Assembly (NCBI RefSeq): GCF_042686195.1
Contig: NZ_JBHUOQ010000001.1
Location: forward strand, 868,001 to 932,000
Direction of reading: 5' to 3'
Length of the DNA: 64,000 nucleotides
Origin: Corticicoccus populi
Lineage (GTDB): Bacteria > Bacillota > Bacilli > Staphylococcales > Salinicoccaceae
A program made the translations under genes and the position numbers. Positions 52,827 through 61,235 of the stretch are shown here, piece after piece. The notes under the pieces are model-generated. The model was not told the origin of the DNA. It did not search any database and was given only the letters and a program-made list of their open reading frames with translations. The number at the start of each line of letters is the position of its first letter. Position 1 is the stretch's first letter.

Positions 52827-53391
52827 TTATCTCACCTTCATCCGAATAATACATTTCAAACTGCCCCTTAAATATTAAACGACCTTCCACTCTGGATTCA
52901 ACTGAAATAGATGCATTGTTATTATCCATTTTGTTGACCAGTGCTTTTGATATGATTTTATCATGCAGTTTCGCCTGCCTTAAAAATTCCACATCAGCCC
53001 GTTTAGTAAGCGCCAGAGGCTCATCAATCACGGCAACACATAATGAGTTTGCCTGGGCGAACAGATAATGTCCGCGGGCAATCTGATTTCTCTTAAATAC
53101 ATGCCCTTCTTCTATAATAAATAAACTCAACGCCTGCTTGTTCAGCTCAATATCGATGATTTCACCAATCACTTCCTGAAGCGAAAGGCTGCGGATTTTA
53201 TCCGCTTCCTCACGTGCAACATGTTTAATGCGTTCTCTGAGCTCAGGAATATTCAACTCAAGCCGGTCCAGACGAATCGTCTGTATACTGACATGAAATT
53301 TCTCAGCCAGCTTCTCATCTGTCAAAAAAGGATCACGCGCCACTTCATCACGCAGGAGAGACTGTCTTTCCGCCTTTTTATATTTAGCCAT
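52819..53391 (-). CDS. fapR: Fatty-acid and phospholipid regulator FapR
   Basis: A 190-residue DeoR-type helix-turn-helix repressor (TDEKLAEKFHVSIQTIRLDRLEL) fused to a hot-dog domain that binds malonyl-CoA and then leaves DNA. It is the first gene of the lipid operon it is expected to control. A TAGTA-N5-TACTA site lies just downstream of its own promoter, so autoregulation is likely. GAGGT precedes the ATG at 53391. Confidence 0.97.
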   Translation of the reverse strand: MAKYKKAERQSLLRDEVARDPFLTDEKLAEKFHVSIQTIRLDRLELNIPELRERIKHVAREEADKIRSLSLQEVIGEIIDIELNKQALSLFIIEEGHVFKRNQIARGHYLFAQANSLCVAVIDEPLALTKRADVEFLRQAKLHDKIISKALVNKMDNNNASISVESRVEGRLIFKGQFEMYYSDEGEING

Positions 53392-53404
53392 ATTTATACC
53401 TCTT

Positions 53405-53421
53405 TTAGTAGTTGGTACTAG
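53405..53421. promoter_or_regulatory. FapR operator
   Basis: TAGTA-GTTGG-TACTA (53406-53420) is the inverted repeat known for FapR boxes. It sits between the predicted transcription start and the fapR ribosome site, where binding would block transcription. Confidence 0.75.
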
Positions 53422-53432
53422 TATCAGTATTT

Positions 53433-53461
53433 AGTATATAGAAAGCGTTCATTATTTTCAA
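53433..53461 (-). promoter_or_regulatory. Promoter of fapR-plsX-fabD-fabG-acpP
   Basis: TTGAAA (53456-53461), 17 bases, TATACT (53433-53438). Confidence 0.75.
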
Positions 53462-53545
53462 ATGAAAATTGATTCACAAATACAGCTTCACCACAATTCT
53501 GCTGACATAAGTGGATTTTTTCTTATAAAATGCATGTCTACTTCA

Positions 53546-53580
53546 TAAAAAGGCGGCATACCATTAACGGTATGCCGCCT
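53546..53580 (-). terminator. Intrinsic terminator of recG-srtA
   Basis: Twelve-pair perfect stem AGGCGGCATACC/GGTATGCCGCCT (53551-53562, 53569-53580) with a six-base loop, then five T on the minus strand. Confidence 0.9.
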
Positions 53581-53584
53581 TTCT

Positions 53585-54256
53585 TCATTCAACAATCTGT
53601 GCTTTAACAATCATTCTTTTCTCAAACAATAATGTATCCGGATTATAATCATCACAAGTAATCAGGGTAAGCTCCTGAGGGTTTCCTTCAGTCTGGTTCA
53701 TCACTTCAACTTCTGACGGCGAAACATCAAAAATTTCAGTAATTCTGTACTCTTTTGTCTCCTCACGGGTAACGATGGTAATGATGTCTCCAACGCCTGC
53801 ACGGTCAAGGTAGTTAAATCGGATACCCGCGCCTTCAACACGATGTCCTGCAATCGGGATATTCTGCATATTTAAATGATCATCTGCATTTACAAAAGAG
53901 ACACCGTTCCTCATCTTCTCTTCAGTCACCGGCCCGTAATACACCGGCTCACTGATGCCTGCTGCCTCAATATTAATGATTCCTGCCATATCACTGCCGA
54001 TATTAATACCTGCAGCCTCTGCAGAATTCCCGCCGGAATTTCCGTCAGAACTGCTGTCAGAATCTCCAGTGGCATCAATACCTGTAATAAATGATTCCAG
54101 TCTGTTGATTTCAACATGGTCATCACCATCCTGATATGCCTCAATCAGACGCTCATTCACCTGATCTGTAAAATACTCTTTAATATCCTGCCAAAAAAAC
54201 AATACGACTGCCGCCATAATTAAAAGAACACCGGTTATTCTGAATAAAATCCTCAT
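53585..54256 (-). CDS. srtA: Class A sortase
   Basis: A 223-residue membrane-anchored transpeptidase that links LPXTG proteins to peptidoglycan. A signal anchor spans residues 4-22. Catalytic residues are H138 (PIAGHR), C201 (TLITCDDY) and R214 (FEKRMIV), the usual class A set. Between anchor and barrel lies a Ser/Gly/Asn/Asp-rich linker (residues 62-82), longer than in S. aureus SrtA. Its ATG overlaps the recG stop (ATGA), so it is translated with recG. I know no sortase at this place in Staphylococcus. Class is inferred from motifs. Confidence 0.93.
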   Translation of the reverse strand: MRILFRITGVLLIMAAVVLFFWQDIKEYFTDQVNERLIEAYQDGDDHVEINRLESFITGIDATGDSDSSSDGNSGGNSAEAAGINIGSDMAGIINIEAAGISEPVYYGPVTEEKMRNGVSFVNADDHLNMQNIPIAGHRVEGAGIRFNYLDRAGVGDIITIVTREETKEYRITEIFDVSPSEVEVMNQTEGNPQELTLITCDDYNPDTLLFEKRMIVKAQIVE

Positions 54257-56226
54257 TCTTTACCTCCCGAACTTTCAAGCACATTGACAGCTTCTTCCCT
54301 TGCTGCTTCAAGCATACGGTAATCTTCGGTGATATCCGCCACTTTGAACTGCGGCAGTCCGCTTTGTCTGACACCAAAATAATCACCCGGCCCGCGCATT
54401 TCAAGGTCACGCTCACTCAGCTCAAATCCATCTGTTGTACTTGTCATGATTTCCATTCGAAGTTTGGCATTTTCAGTGTGCGCATCACTCACAAGTACAC
54501 AGTAGCTCTGAAGGTCACTCCGCCCGACACGTCCTCTTAACTGATGAAGTGTTGAGAGGCCGAATCGTTCTGCATTAAAAATAACCATGAACGTTGCATT
54601 CGGAACATTGACGCCGACTTCAATGACTGTCGTTGACACCAGTACTTTTTTCTCAAGTGATTCAAACCGTGACATACCAAAAACTTTCTCATTTGGTTTC
54701 ATTTTACCATGAATGAGTTCTACTGTCTCTTCTCCAAAATATTCGGCAAAAATATGATAAATTTCCTGTACATTTTTTAAATCCAGCGTTTCCGATTCCT
54801 CAATCAATGGTGCAACAATGTAGGCACTCCTACCGCTGTCCACCTCTTTTTTCACCATTTCAAGCACCTTGTCTGTCTCATCAAACCGTCTCCAGTATGT
54901 CTCGACAGGTTTACGTCCTTTAGGCATCTCGCGGATGATTGACACATCCATATCACCAAAAGTGGTGATGGACAGTGTTCTCGGTATTGGTGTTGCCGTC
55001 ATATAGAGTACATTTTTCCGGTATGCTTTCCTGCTCAGTTTCGAACGCTGATTCACACCGAATCGATGCTGCTCGTCTGTAATAATTAAAGACAATTTAT
55101 TAAATACGACATCATCTTCTATCAATGCATGAGTTCCAATCAGTAAATCAATGTCGCCGTTTCTCAACCGTTCAAGTATTGCCGCTTTTTCTCTGCGGCT
55201 TGTGGTTCCGGTCAATTTTTCTACTGACAGCTCATCTTTAAATGTATCTGTAAACGACTCATAATGCTGGTTTGCGAGCACCTCTGTCGGAACCATGACC
55301 GCTGTCTGTTCACCAATTGTCTTCACTGCATACGTACAGATTCCAGCAACAATGGTTTTACCGCTTCCGACATCCCCCTGGAGCAGGCGGTGCATTGATA
55401 TCTTCTGTTTAAAATCCCGGCATATTTCATTCACACTGCGTTTTTGATCACCCGTTAATTCAAACGGCAGTGTTGAAATAAAAGATTTCAATCTTTCGAC
55501 ATCATAATCAATAATATAGTGGTCGTTATATACGCGTTCCTGTTTTCTTTTTTCCATCAGTGACAACTGAAACTCATAAAGCTCATAAAATTTTATCGTT
55601 CTGCGGGCTTCATGCAGTACTTTGTCATTCAGAGGGAAATGAATATGCCATAATGCTTCACGAATATTCATCAGGCGGTATTTCTGTTTCAAATGTTCGG
55701 GCAGATCTTTATTGAAACGGCAGTTTTCAAATACAGCCTCAACAAATTTACGAAATGTCTTTGCATGCATCTGCTGATTCAGGCTGTACCGGACCTGGTA
55801 ACCGCCGTCTGTATCAAAAATCAGACGCTGTCCATTAATTTCAAGTTTGTTTTTATTAAATTTCCCAAAGACTCTGGCGAATTCACCGTTGATGAGCTTC
55901 TCTTTTAAATACGGTTGATTAAAAAACGTCACTTTTACATAGATTCCGTCAACGTCCATAAAACATGTCAATCGGCTCTTTCCGCCGCGGAAAAAAGCAA
56001 TTGAAGGTTCAGTTTTCACTGTACCTTCGACTGTAACATTATCGTTATGTTCTGCATCATTTAAATTGACAACCGATTGATTGACATAGCTTGACGGCAG
56101 GTGAAAAATAACATCATCCGCCTTATAAATTCCAATGGACTGAAGCTTTTCCGCCATCTTAGGACCGACACCTTTAATACGGCTGACATCAATATTCGGT
56201 GTAATGACCTCATACATTCCTGACAT
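54253..56226 (-). CDS. recG: ATP-dependent DNA helicase RecG
   Basis: A 657-residue fork-reversal and branch-migration helicase. The N-terminal wedge/OB domain (VSRIKGVGPKMAEKLQ, then near 50-150), Walker A GDVGSGKTIVA, the DEQH box ITDEQHRFG, QLRGRVGRSD and the TRG tail are present. Length is typical. The first ATG (56226) has only a weak ribosome site; a second, at 56217, is possible. It is downstream of sdaAA by a few bases and coupled to srtA. Confidence 0.97.
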   Translation of the reverse strand: MSGMYEVITPNIDVSRIKGVGPKMAEKLQSIGIYKADDVIFHLPSSYVNQSVVNLNDAEHNDNVTVEGTVKTEPSIAFFRGGKSRLTCFMDVDGIYVKVTFFNQPYLKEKLINGEFARVFGKFNKNKLEINGQRLIFDTDGGYQVRYSLNQQMHAKTFRKFVEAVFENCRFNKDLPEHLKQKYRLMNIREALWHIHFPLNDKVLHEARRTIKFYELYEFQLSLMEKRKQERVYNDHYIIDYDVERLKSFISTLPFELTGDQKRSVNEICRDFKQKISMHRLLQGDVGSGKTIVAGICTYAVKTIGEQTAVMVPTEVLANQHYESFTDTFKDELSVEKLTGTTSRREKAAILERLRNGDIDLLIGTHALIEDDVVFNKLSLIITDEQHRFGVNQRSKLSRKAYRKNVLYMTATPIPRTLSITTFGDMDVSIIREMPKGRKPVETYWRRFDETDKVLEMVKKEVDSGRSAYIVAPLIEESETLDLKNVQEIYHIFAEYFGEETVELIHGKMKPNEKVFGMSRFESLEKKVLVSTTVIEVGVNVPNATFMVIFNAERFGLSTLHQLRGRVGRSDLQSYCVLVSDAHTENAKLRMEIMTSTTDGFELSERDLEMRGPGDYFGVRQSGLPQFKVADITEDYRMLEAAREEAVNVLESSGGKE

Positions 56227-56231
56227 CTCTA

Positions 56232-57101
56232 TTAATCCCCGAAGATTTCCTGTTTCAATCTGCTGCCTGTTGCAGTCGCGGCAAGCCCCCCGCGTCCTGT
56301 TTCACGAAGTGATGACGGCATAGTCAGACCAATTTTGTACATTGCTTCAACGACTTCATCAGGCGGAATTCTGGATTCAATTCCTGCAAGTGCCATATCC
56401 GCAGCTGTCAGTGCATTGGATGCACCGGCGGCATTTCTTTTAACACACGGCACTTCAACAAGGCCGGCCACTGGATCACATACAAGACCAAGCATGTTTT
56501 TCAGAGCGATTGCAAATGCATGCCCGCTCATTGCAGGTGTACCGCCGGCAAGCTCTACAAGTGCTGCAGCAGCCATTGCACTGGCACTGCCCACTTCGGC
56601 CTGGCAGCCCCCGGAAGCACCTGAAATACTTGCGTTATTCGCGACTACAAAACCAAATGCACCGGATGTAAATAAAAATCTGACCATATCTTCTCTTGAG
56701 ATATCTCTTTTTTCCTGCATCGCAAATAAAACACCTGGAACAACACCTGCAGAACCTGCAGTCGGTGTCGCACATATTTTACCCATTGCGGCATTCACTT
56801 CATTGGTAGAAACTGCATGGGCAATCGCATATAGATTTAATTCCCCGCTTAAACCCTTGCCGCTGTCAATATATTTTTTCATCTTTACAGCATCCATGCC
56901 CGTCAGTCCGGTCGGACTTGTCACACCGTCAAATCCTTCTGCAACAGCATTTTCCATCACATAAAGATTTCGCTCCATATCACTGTATACCTCAAGAAAT
57001 GACCGTTTTGAGACAGCAGTTTCCTGTTCAATCATCACTTCTGAAATCGCTTTATTTTCATTTTCAGCAATACTGATTAACTCTGAGATACTATTGAACA
57101 C
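56232..57101 (-). CDS. sdaAA: L-serine dehydratase, alpha subunit
   Basis: A 289-residue iron-sulfur subunit that, with SdaAB, turns L-serine into pyruvate and ammonia. Cysteines for the 4Fe-4S cluster lie in GKICATPTAGSAG, GGCQAEVG and LVCDPVAGLVEVPC; SISGASGGC is typical. The start is GTG at 57101 after GAGGTGATGAT. It follows sdaAB by 12 bases. Confidence 0.96.
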   Translation of the reverse strand: MFNSISELISIAENENKAISEVMIEQETAVSKRSFLEVYSDMERNLYVMENAVAEGFDGVTSPTGLTGMDAVKMKKYIDSGKGLSGELNLYAIAHAVSTNEVNAAMGKICATPTAGSAGVVPGVLFAMQEKRDISREDMVRFLFTSGAFGFVVANNASISGASGGCQAEVGSASAMAAAALVELAGGTPAMSGHAFAIALKNMLGLVCDPVAGLVEVPCVKRNAAGASNALTAADMALAGIESRIPPDEVVEAMYKIGLTMPSSLRETGRGGLAATATGSRLKQEIFGD

Positions 57102-57113
57102 ATCATCACCTCT

Positions 57114-57779
57114 TTAACTTTCTTTCATTTCAATTACACGTTCGACACCGTCTGCAGAATAAATTTCATCAATGATTGCCTCGGTAATAGTGTCATCGAG
57201 TTCAATTGTCATCAGTGCCACTTCCCCTTTTTCTTTTCGCGACACATTCATCTGGCTCACATTAATTTGATAATTGCCAAGTATCGTGGTGACACGGGCA
57301 ATCGTTCCAAAACTGTCTCTGTGAAAAACAAGCAGTGAGTGATAATTTCCTGACAATGTAATTTTATAATCATTAATACTGACGAGTTCGATTTTCCCGC
57401 CGCCGATTGAGATTCCTTCAATTGTGAGCCTTTCACTACCTTTTGAAAGGTGAAGAACAGCTGTGTTCGGGTGAGAACGCTCCTCGGACATTTCTATAAA
57501 ATTCACCTGCATCCCGTTCTCATCAGCATATTTTTTTGCTTCTATTATCCTGCTGTCATCCGTATCAAACCCAAGCAGACCGCCGATTAAAGCCACATCT
57601 GTTCCATGCCCCAGGTATGTGTCTTTAAATGAACCGTACAAATAAATATCAACATGGTCCGGCTGACCGCCGAATAAACTTCTCGCGAGAAGTCCAATCC
57701 GCGCCGCGCCTGCTGTATGGGATGAAGATGGACCGACCATTACAGGTCCGATAATATCAAATACACTTTTATACTTCAT
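57114..57779 (-). CDS. sdaAB: L-serine dehydratase, beta subunit
   Basis: A 221-residue subunit with the start SVFDIIGPVMVGPSSSHTAGA and a C-terminal ACT domain (LLVFHRDSFGTIARVTTIL), which probably binds serine or another amino acid. AAGGAGGGGG is seven bases from the ATG at 57779. A strong terminator ends directly before this ribosome site, leaving no room for a promoter, so expression seems to need readthrough from fakA. Confidence 0.96.
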   Translation of the reverse strand: MKYKSVFDIIGPVMVGPSSSHTAGAARIGLLARSLFGGQPDHVDIYLYGSFKDTYLGHGTDVALIGGLLGFDTDDSRIIEAKKYADENGMQVNFIEMSEERSHPNTAVLHLSKGSERLTIEGISIGGGKIELVSINDYKITLSGNYHSLLVFHRDSFGTIARVTTILGNYQINVSQMNVSRKEKGEVALMTIELDDTITEAIIDEIYSADGVERVIEMKES

Positions 57780-57792
57780 AATCCCCCTCCTT

Positions 57793-57824
57793 AAAAAGCC
57801 ACACCGACACTGTCGATGTGGCTT
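57793..57824 (-). terminator. Intrinsic terminator of fakA, abutting the sdaAB ribosome site
   Basis: Thirteen-pair stem beginning AAGCCACATCGAC (one G-T pair; 57796-57824) with a three-base loop and five T. The next bases are AAGGAGG of sdaAB. Confidence 0.85.
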
Positions 57825-57828
57825 GGTT

Positions 57829-59466
57829 TTATTCTACAGAGATTAAATAACTGTATACCGGCTGTTCACCGATATGCACTTCAAACTCTACGTCTTCATA
57901 TTCACTTTCCACTGCTTCAACCACTCTTGAAGTTTCCTCTTCATCACCGGAATCACCAATTAATATAGTGACTATTTCCGCTTCATCATCAAGCATGGAT
58001 AAAATAAGTCCTTTTAAAGCATCTTCCCTGGAATCATTCGAACTTGTGATGTTTCCGTCGCTGATACCCATATGTTGGCCTTTTTTGATTTCTACACCAT
58101 CAATCTTAGTATCTCTGACAGCATAAGTCACCTGGCCTGTTTTCACAAATTCCAGTGATGACTCCATTGCCTTTTTGTTTTCCTCGAGTGACGCATCCGG
58201 AGAGAATGAAAGCATACTTGCAAGACCTTCCGGAATCGAACGTGTCGGTACGACAACTGCCGGAATATCAAGCAGTTCCTCCGCCTGTTCTGCTGCCATA
58301 ATAATATTTTTATTATTTGGCAGAATGATCACATTCTTCACATCTTCATCTTTAATCGTATTCATAATGTCTTCTGTAGACGGGTTCATCGTCTGACCGC
58401 CGTTGATGACATGAGTCACACCGATAGATTTAAAGAGTTTGTTGATACCCTTTCCGGATGAAACAGTAATAATTGCTGTCTCATATGACTTTTTTTCTGA
58501 TTTCTGTTCTTTTTTCTCCTGAATAGTACGGAACTGTTCACGCATGTTTTCGATTTTCATCTTAATCAGCTCACCGTACGACGCACCGTATGTCATTGCT
58601 TCACCCGGTGTTTCTGTATGAACATGCACCTTAACTATTTCATCATCTGAAATGACGAGCAGGGAGTCACCAAAACCACTCATTTCCTGTCTGAATGTCT
58701 CTTCATCAAAGTCGCGTTTTCCTTCTTCAAAACGGACCATAAACTCTGTACAGAAACCGAATTCGATATCATCCACTGTCATGAAATCATCAAATTCATG
58801 TTCATCTTCAACAAAATTCTCAGTATCAACTGCATCCGCTTTTACTTCAATTGTTTCACCCTTTAATGCTGCAAGGAAACCTTCATACACATACACAAGC
58901 CCCTGTCCGCCGGAATCTACAACACCGACTTCTTTCAGTACAGGAAGTAAATCCGGTGTACGTTTTAAAGATTCTTTTGACTCTTTAAGAACATCTTCCA
59001 TGATTCTAATAATTGAATCATTTGCCTCTCCGGATTCCTGAGCTTTTGCAGCAGCATCCTTTGCTACTGTCAGAATAGTCCCTTCAACAGGTTTCATCAC
59101 TGCTTTATACGCTGTTTTAACACCTGCGTTGAATGCTTCTACAAAATCTTTACTGTCAAGCACATCAATTTCTTCACATGCTTTTGAGAAACCTCTGAAT
59201 AATTGAGATAAAATCACACCTGAGTTGCCTCTTGCACCCATCAGAAGACCTCGTGAAAAATATTTACCCATTTCACCGATATGTTCTGTGTCCTTATCTT
59301 TTACTTCATTTGCACCGGATGTCATAGACAAGTTCATATTTGTCCCTGTATCACCATCCGGCACAGGGAAGACATTCAGCGAGTCTACATAATCGGCATG
59401 CTGCTTTAAATTCTCCGACCCGCTGATTATCATATTTTTAAACATCTTACCATCTAAGTTTTTCAT
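57829..59466 (-). CDS. fakA: Fatty acid kinase, ATP-binding subunit FakA
   Basis: A 545-residue DAK-type kinase that phosphorylates exogenous or released fatty acids held by FakB, feeding PlsY. The ATP site PDGDTGTNMNLSM and GARGNSGVILSQLFRGF form the N-terminal DhaL-like domain (to about residue 200); a central and a C-terminal DegV-like domain follow. The ATG at 59466 has AAAGGAA very close and GGAGG further off. It follows the Asp23-like gene by 23 bases. Confidence 0.96.
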   Translation of the reverse strand: MKNLDGKMFKNMIISGSENLKQHADYVDSLNVFPVPDGDTGTNMNLSMTSGANEVKDKDTEHIGEMGKYFSRGLLMGARGNSGVILSQLFRGFSKACEEIDVLDSKDFVEAFNAGVKTAYKAVMKPVEGTILTVAKDAAAKAQESGEANDSIIRIMEDVLKESKESLKRTPDLLPVLKEVGVVDSGGQGLVYVYEGFLAALKGETIEVKADAVDTENFVEDEHEFDDFMTVDDIEFGFCTEFMVRFEEGKRDFDEETFRQEMSGFGDSLLVISDDEIVKVHVHTETPGEAMTYGASYGELIKMKIENMREQFRTIQEKKEQKSEKKSYETAIITVSSGKGINKLFKSIGVTHVINGGQTMNPSTEDIMNTIKDEDVKNVIILPNNKNIIMAAEQAEELLDIPAVVVPTRSIPEGLASMLSFSPDASLEENKKAMESSLEFVKTGQVTYAVRDTKIDGVEIKKGQHMGISDGNITSSNDSREDALKGLILSMLDDEAEIVTILIGDSGDEEETSRVVEAVESEYEDVEFEVHIGEQPVYSYLISVE

Positions 59467-59489
59467 TTCCTTTAATACGTCCTCCCTGA

Positions 59490-59858
59490 TTATTTTTCAG
59501 AATTGATGATTCTAACACCTTGTACATGTATGTTTACGGTATTCACATTCAATCCCAGTGTTTTTTCAAGTCTGTATTTTACAGTGGATTGGACGTTAGT
59601 CGCAACTTCCGAAATCTTCACACCATAACCCACAACAATGTATAAATCCACTTCCAGATTATCTTCATTATGATCAATGACTACGCCTTTGGCATAGTTT
59701 TCTTTACCAAGCAGTTCTGCAAAACCGTCACGCACCTGATGGCGTGATGCCATTCCAACTACACCGTAGCTTTCAACGACCGCACCACCGGCAATGTTTG
59801 CGATTACATCAGTCGCAATTTCAACAGAACCTAATTCATTTTTTATTTCGAGTGCCAT
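59490..59858 (-). CDS. yloU: Asp23/Gls24-family envelope stress protein (YloU)
   Basis: A 122-residue protein of the Asp23/DUF322 family, which in staphylococci gathers at the membrane and links to envelope stress. The motifs GSVEIATDVIANIAGGAV, GYGVKISEVATNVQSTVKY and VNIHVQGV are typical. The frame is longer, but AGGAGG is nine bases from the ATG at 59858. It precedes fakA as in Bacillus (yloU-yloV) and has its own promoter. Confidence 0.95.
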   Translation of the reverse strand: MALEIKNELGSVEIATDVIANIAGGAVVESYGVVGMASRHQVRDGFAELLGKENYAKGVVIDHNEDNLEVDLYIVVGYGVKISEVATNVQSTVKYRLEKTLGLNVNTVNIHVQGVRIINSEK

Positions 59859-59888
59859 TATAATCTGCCTCCTAAAATACATCAGTTT

Positions 59889-59918
59889 ATTATAATCAAA
59901 ATATAACATTAAATACAA
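59889..59918 (-). promoter_or_regulatory. Promoter of yloU-fakA
   Basis: TTGTAT (59913-59918), 18 bases, TATAAT (59889-59894). Confidence 0.65.
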
Positions 59919-60099
59919 GGTATAAATGGATTCTTCCATATCCCTCCTGTATATGAAGCACTGATTTTAATTATAACATGAATCGCTTCACTGTATAATC
60001 TTCCGGCAGTTCTGCCTGTTATAAGTATTTTCATATAAATGAAATTGCAAAATATATATAAATGAACACTTGAAAATGCTGTAAAAAACAAATTTTTTA

Positions 60100-60128
60100 T
60101 TGCTATAATTTCACTGATGATATATTAT
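60100..60128 (+). promoter_or_regulatory. Upstream promoter of rpmB
   Basis: TTGCTA (60100-60105), 17 bases, TATTAT (60123-60128). Confidence 0.5.
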
Positions 60129-60129
60129 A

Positions 60130-60162
60130 GTAAAGGTCATACCTTTACACCTTTCCAAGGTG
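60130..60162. promoter_or_regulatory. Two adjoining palindromes between the rpmB promoters
   Basis: GTAAAGGT-CAT-ACCTTTAC (60130-60148) and CACCTT-TCC-AAGGTG (60148-60162), both perfect and sharing one base. The second overlaps the -35 of the downstream rpmB promoter. They may be an operator or, in RNA from the upstream promoter, a stem pair. Confidence 0.45.
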
Positions 60163-60189
60163 GACACGTCATTAAAAATCGTGTATTAT
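60161..60189 (+). promoter_or_regulatory. Proximal promoter of rpmB
   Basis: TGGACA (60161-60166), 17 bases, TATTAT (60184-60189). Confidence 0.6.
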
Positions 60190-60212
60190 ACAGAAGTATG
60201 TTAATAATCGAT

Positions 60213-60235
60213 GCAGTCAAATAATCATTTGATGC
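60213..60235 (+). promoter_or_regulatory. Hairpin in the rpmB leader
   Basis: TCAAAT-AATC-ATTTGA (60217-60232), extended by GCA/TGC with one bulge, ends about 15 bases before the GGGAG site. It could affect translation of L28; a role is not shown. Confidence 0.35.
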
Positions 60236-60262
60236 TTGAAATTTATAAAGGGAGAGAATGAC

Positions 60263-60451
60263 ATGGCTAAAGAATGCTATTTCACAGGACGTCGCTCAGT
60301 GTCTGGTAACAACCGTTCCCACGCAATGAACGCAAGTAAAAGACGCTTTGGTGCGAACCTACAAAAAGTAAGAATCATGGTTGACGGTAAACCTAAAAAA
60401 GTCTGGGTTTCTACCCGTGCTTTAAAATCCGGAAAAGTTGAACGCGTATAA
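60263..60451 (+). CDS. rpmB: 50S ribosomal protein L28
   Basis: A 62-residue L28 on the plus strand, the usual orientation opposite to yloU-fakA. MAKECYFTGRRSVSGNNRSHAMNASKR-type start, VSTRALKSGKVER end. It has a single Cys and no CxxC pair, so it is the zinc-free form. GGGAG is eight bases from the ATG. It is a monocistronic unit with two promoters and a strong terminator. Confidence 0.98.
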   Translation: MAKECYFTGRRSVSGNNRSHAMNASKRRFGANLQKVRIMVDGKPKKVWVSTRALKSGKVERV

Positions 60452-60462
60452 TCGCTGAAACT

Positions 60463-60499
60463 AAAAAGACAGTCACTTAATCAGTGACTGTCTTTTTTT
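60463..60499. terminator. Bidirectional terminator between rpmB and the DUF554 gene
   Basis: Ten-pair stem GACAGTCACT/AGTGACTGTC (60468-60477, 60483-60492) flanked by five A and seven T, so it can work on both strands. Confidence 0.9.
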
Positions 60500-60533
60500 A
60501 ACGCATTTCAGGCCGGAGTGACCCGGCGCTGTT

Positions 60534-61235
60534 TTAAAATAAGTTCATAACATATACCATAATCATCGCCGCAAAAATAGCCGGTATCATATTTCCGACT
60601 CTCATTTTAGTAATGTTCAGCATATTCATCGCAATCGCAAGCAGTATAACACCGCCCGTTGCACTTACCTGGGAAATCATATCGTTTAAAATAGGATCCG
60701 GAATCACCATCGCAATTCCCTGAGCTGAGAATATGATTAAGGCAATATATATAAAAGTAGGAATACCTGAAATGATAACGCCTAAACCATATGCCGTTGT
60801 CATAACAACAGCAATAAAAAAGTCCATAATCGCCTTCGTATATAATACAGCATTGGATCCTCTGAGACCTGCATCAAGCCCGCCGACAATTGCCATTGCC
60901 CCGACAATGAAAACAAGTGTACCGGAAACGAAGCCCTGAGATAAATTACCTGCGTGCTTGTCCCCGAGTTTATATTCCATCCAGTGGCCGAAACGATTCA
61001 ACTGCGCTTCCAGTTTAATCAGTTCCCCGATGACAACACCAATGATTAAGCTCAGAAGTGTCACAATAATATCTTCTGCCGTAACAACCATCTGAATGCC
61101 GAGCGCCATAATAATCAAAGCCTGTATCTTCATAATTGAATCTTTAATATGCTCCGGGATAAACGTGAAGATAAGTCCCAGTGCACCGCCGACAATGATG
61201 GCAAGTCCGTTTGCTAAAGCACCTGCCAGAATCAT
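60534..61235 (-). CDS. DUF554 family membrane protein
   Basis: A 233-residue polytopic membrane protein with about six to seven segments, rich in Gly, Ala and Ile, of the DUF554 (YdfK-like) family. Typical are the start GALANGLAIIVGGALG and SQGFVSGTLVFIVGAMAIVGG. The function of the family is unknown; transport is only a guess. It overlaps the thiN end by four bases (ATGA) and so is coupled to it. In S. aureus thiN is followed directly by rpmB, so this gene is an addition. Confidence 0.9.
   Translation of the reverse strand: MILAGALANGLAIIVGGALGLIFTFIPEHIKDSIMKIQALIIMALGIQMVVTAEDIIVTLLSLIIGVVIGELIKLEAQLNRFGHWMEYKLGDKHAGNLSQGFVSGTLVFIVGAMAIVGGLDAGLRGSNAVLYTKAIMDFFIAVVMTTAYGLGVIISGIPTFIYIALIIFSAQGIAMVIPDPILNDMISQVSATGGVILLAIAMNMLNITKMRVGNMIPAIFAAMIMVYVMNLF

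Larger units (their letters stand above)
59859..60262. other. 404-base divergent control region between yloU and rpmB
   Basis: AT-rich gap without an acceptable gene. It holds the minus-strand yloU promoter, two tandem plus-strand promoters for rpmB, two palindromes and a hairpin just ahead of rpmB, listed separately. I see nothing firm between 59919 and 60099. Confidence 0.7.

Noticed and set aside
56335..56964. Open frame of 209 codons on the plus strand
   Set aside because: It lies wholly opposite sdaAA, has no ribosome site, and its protein is a biased Ala/Ser/Pro translation typical of a shadow frame.
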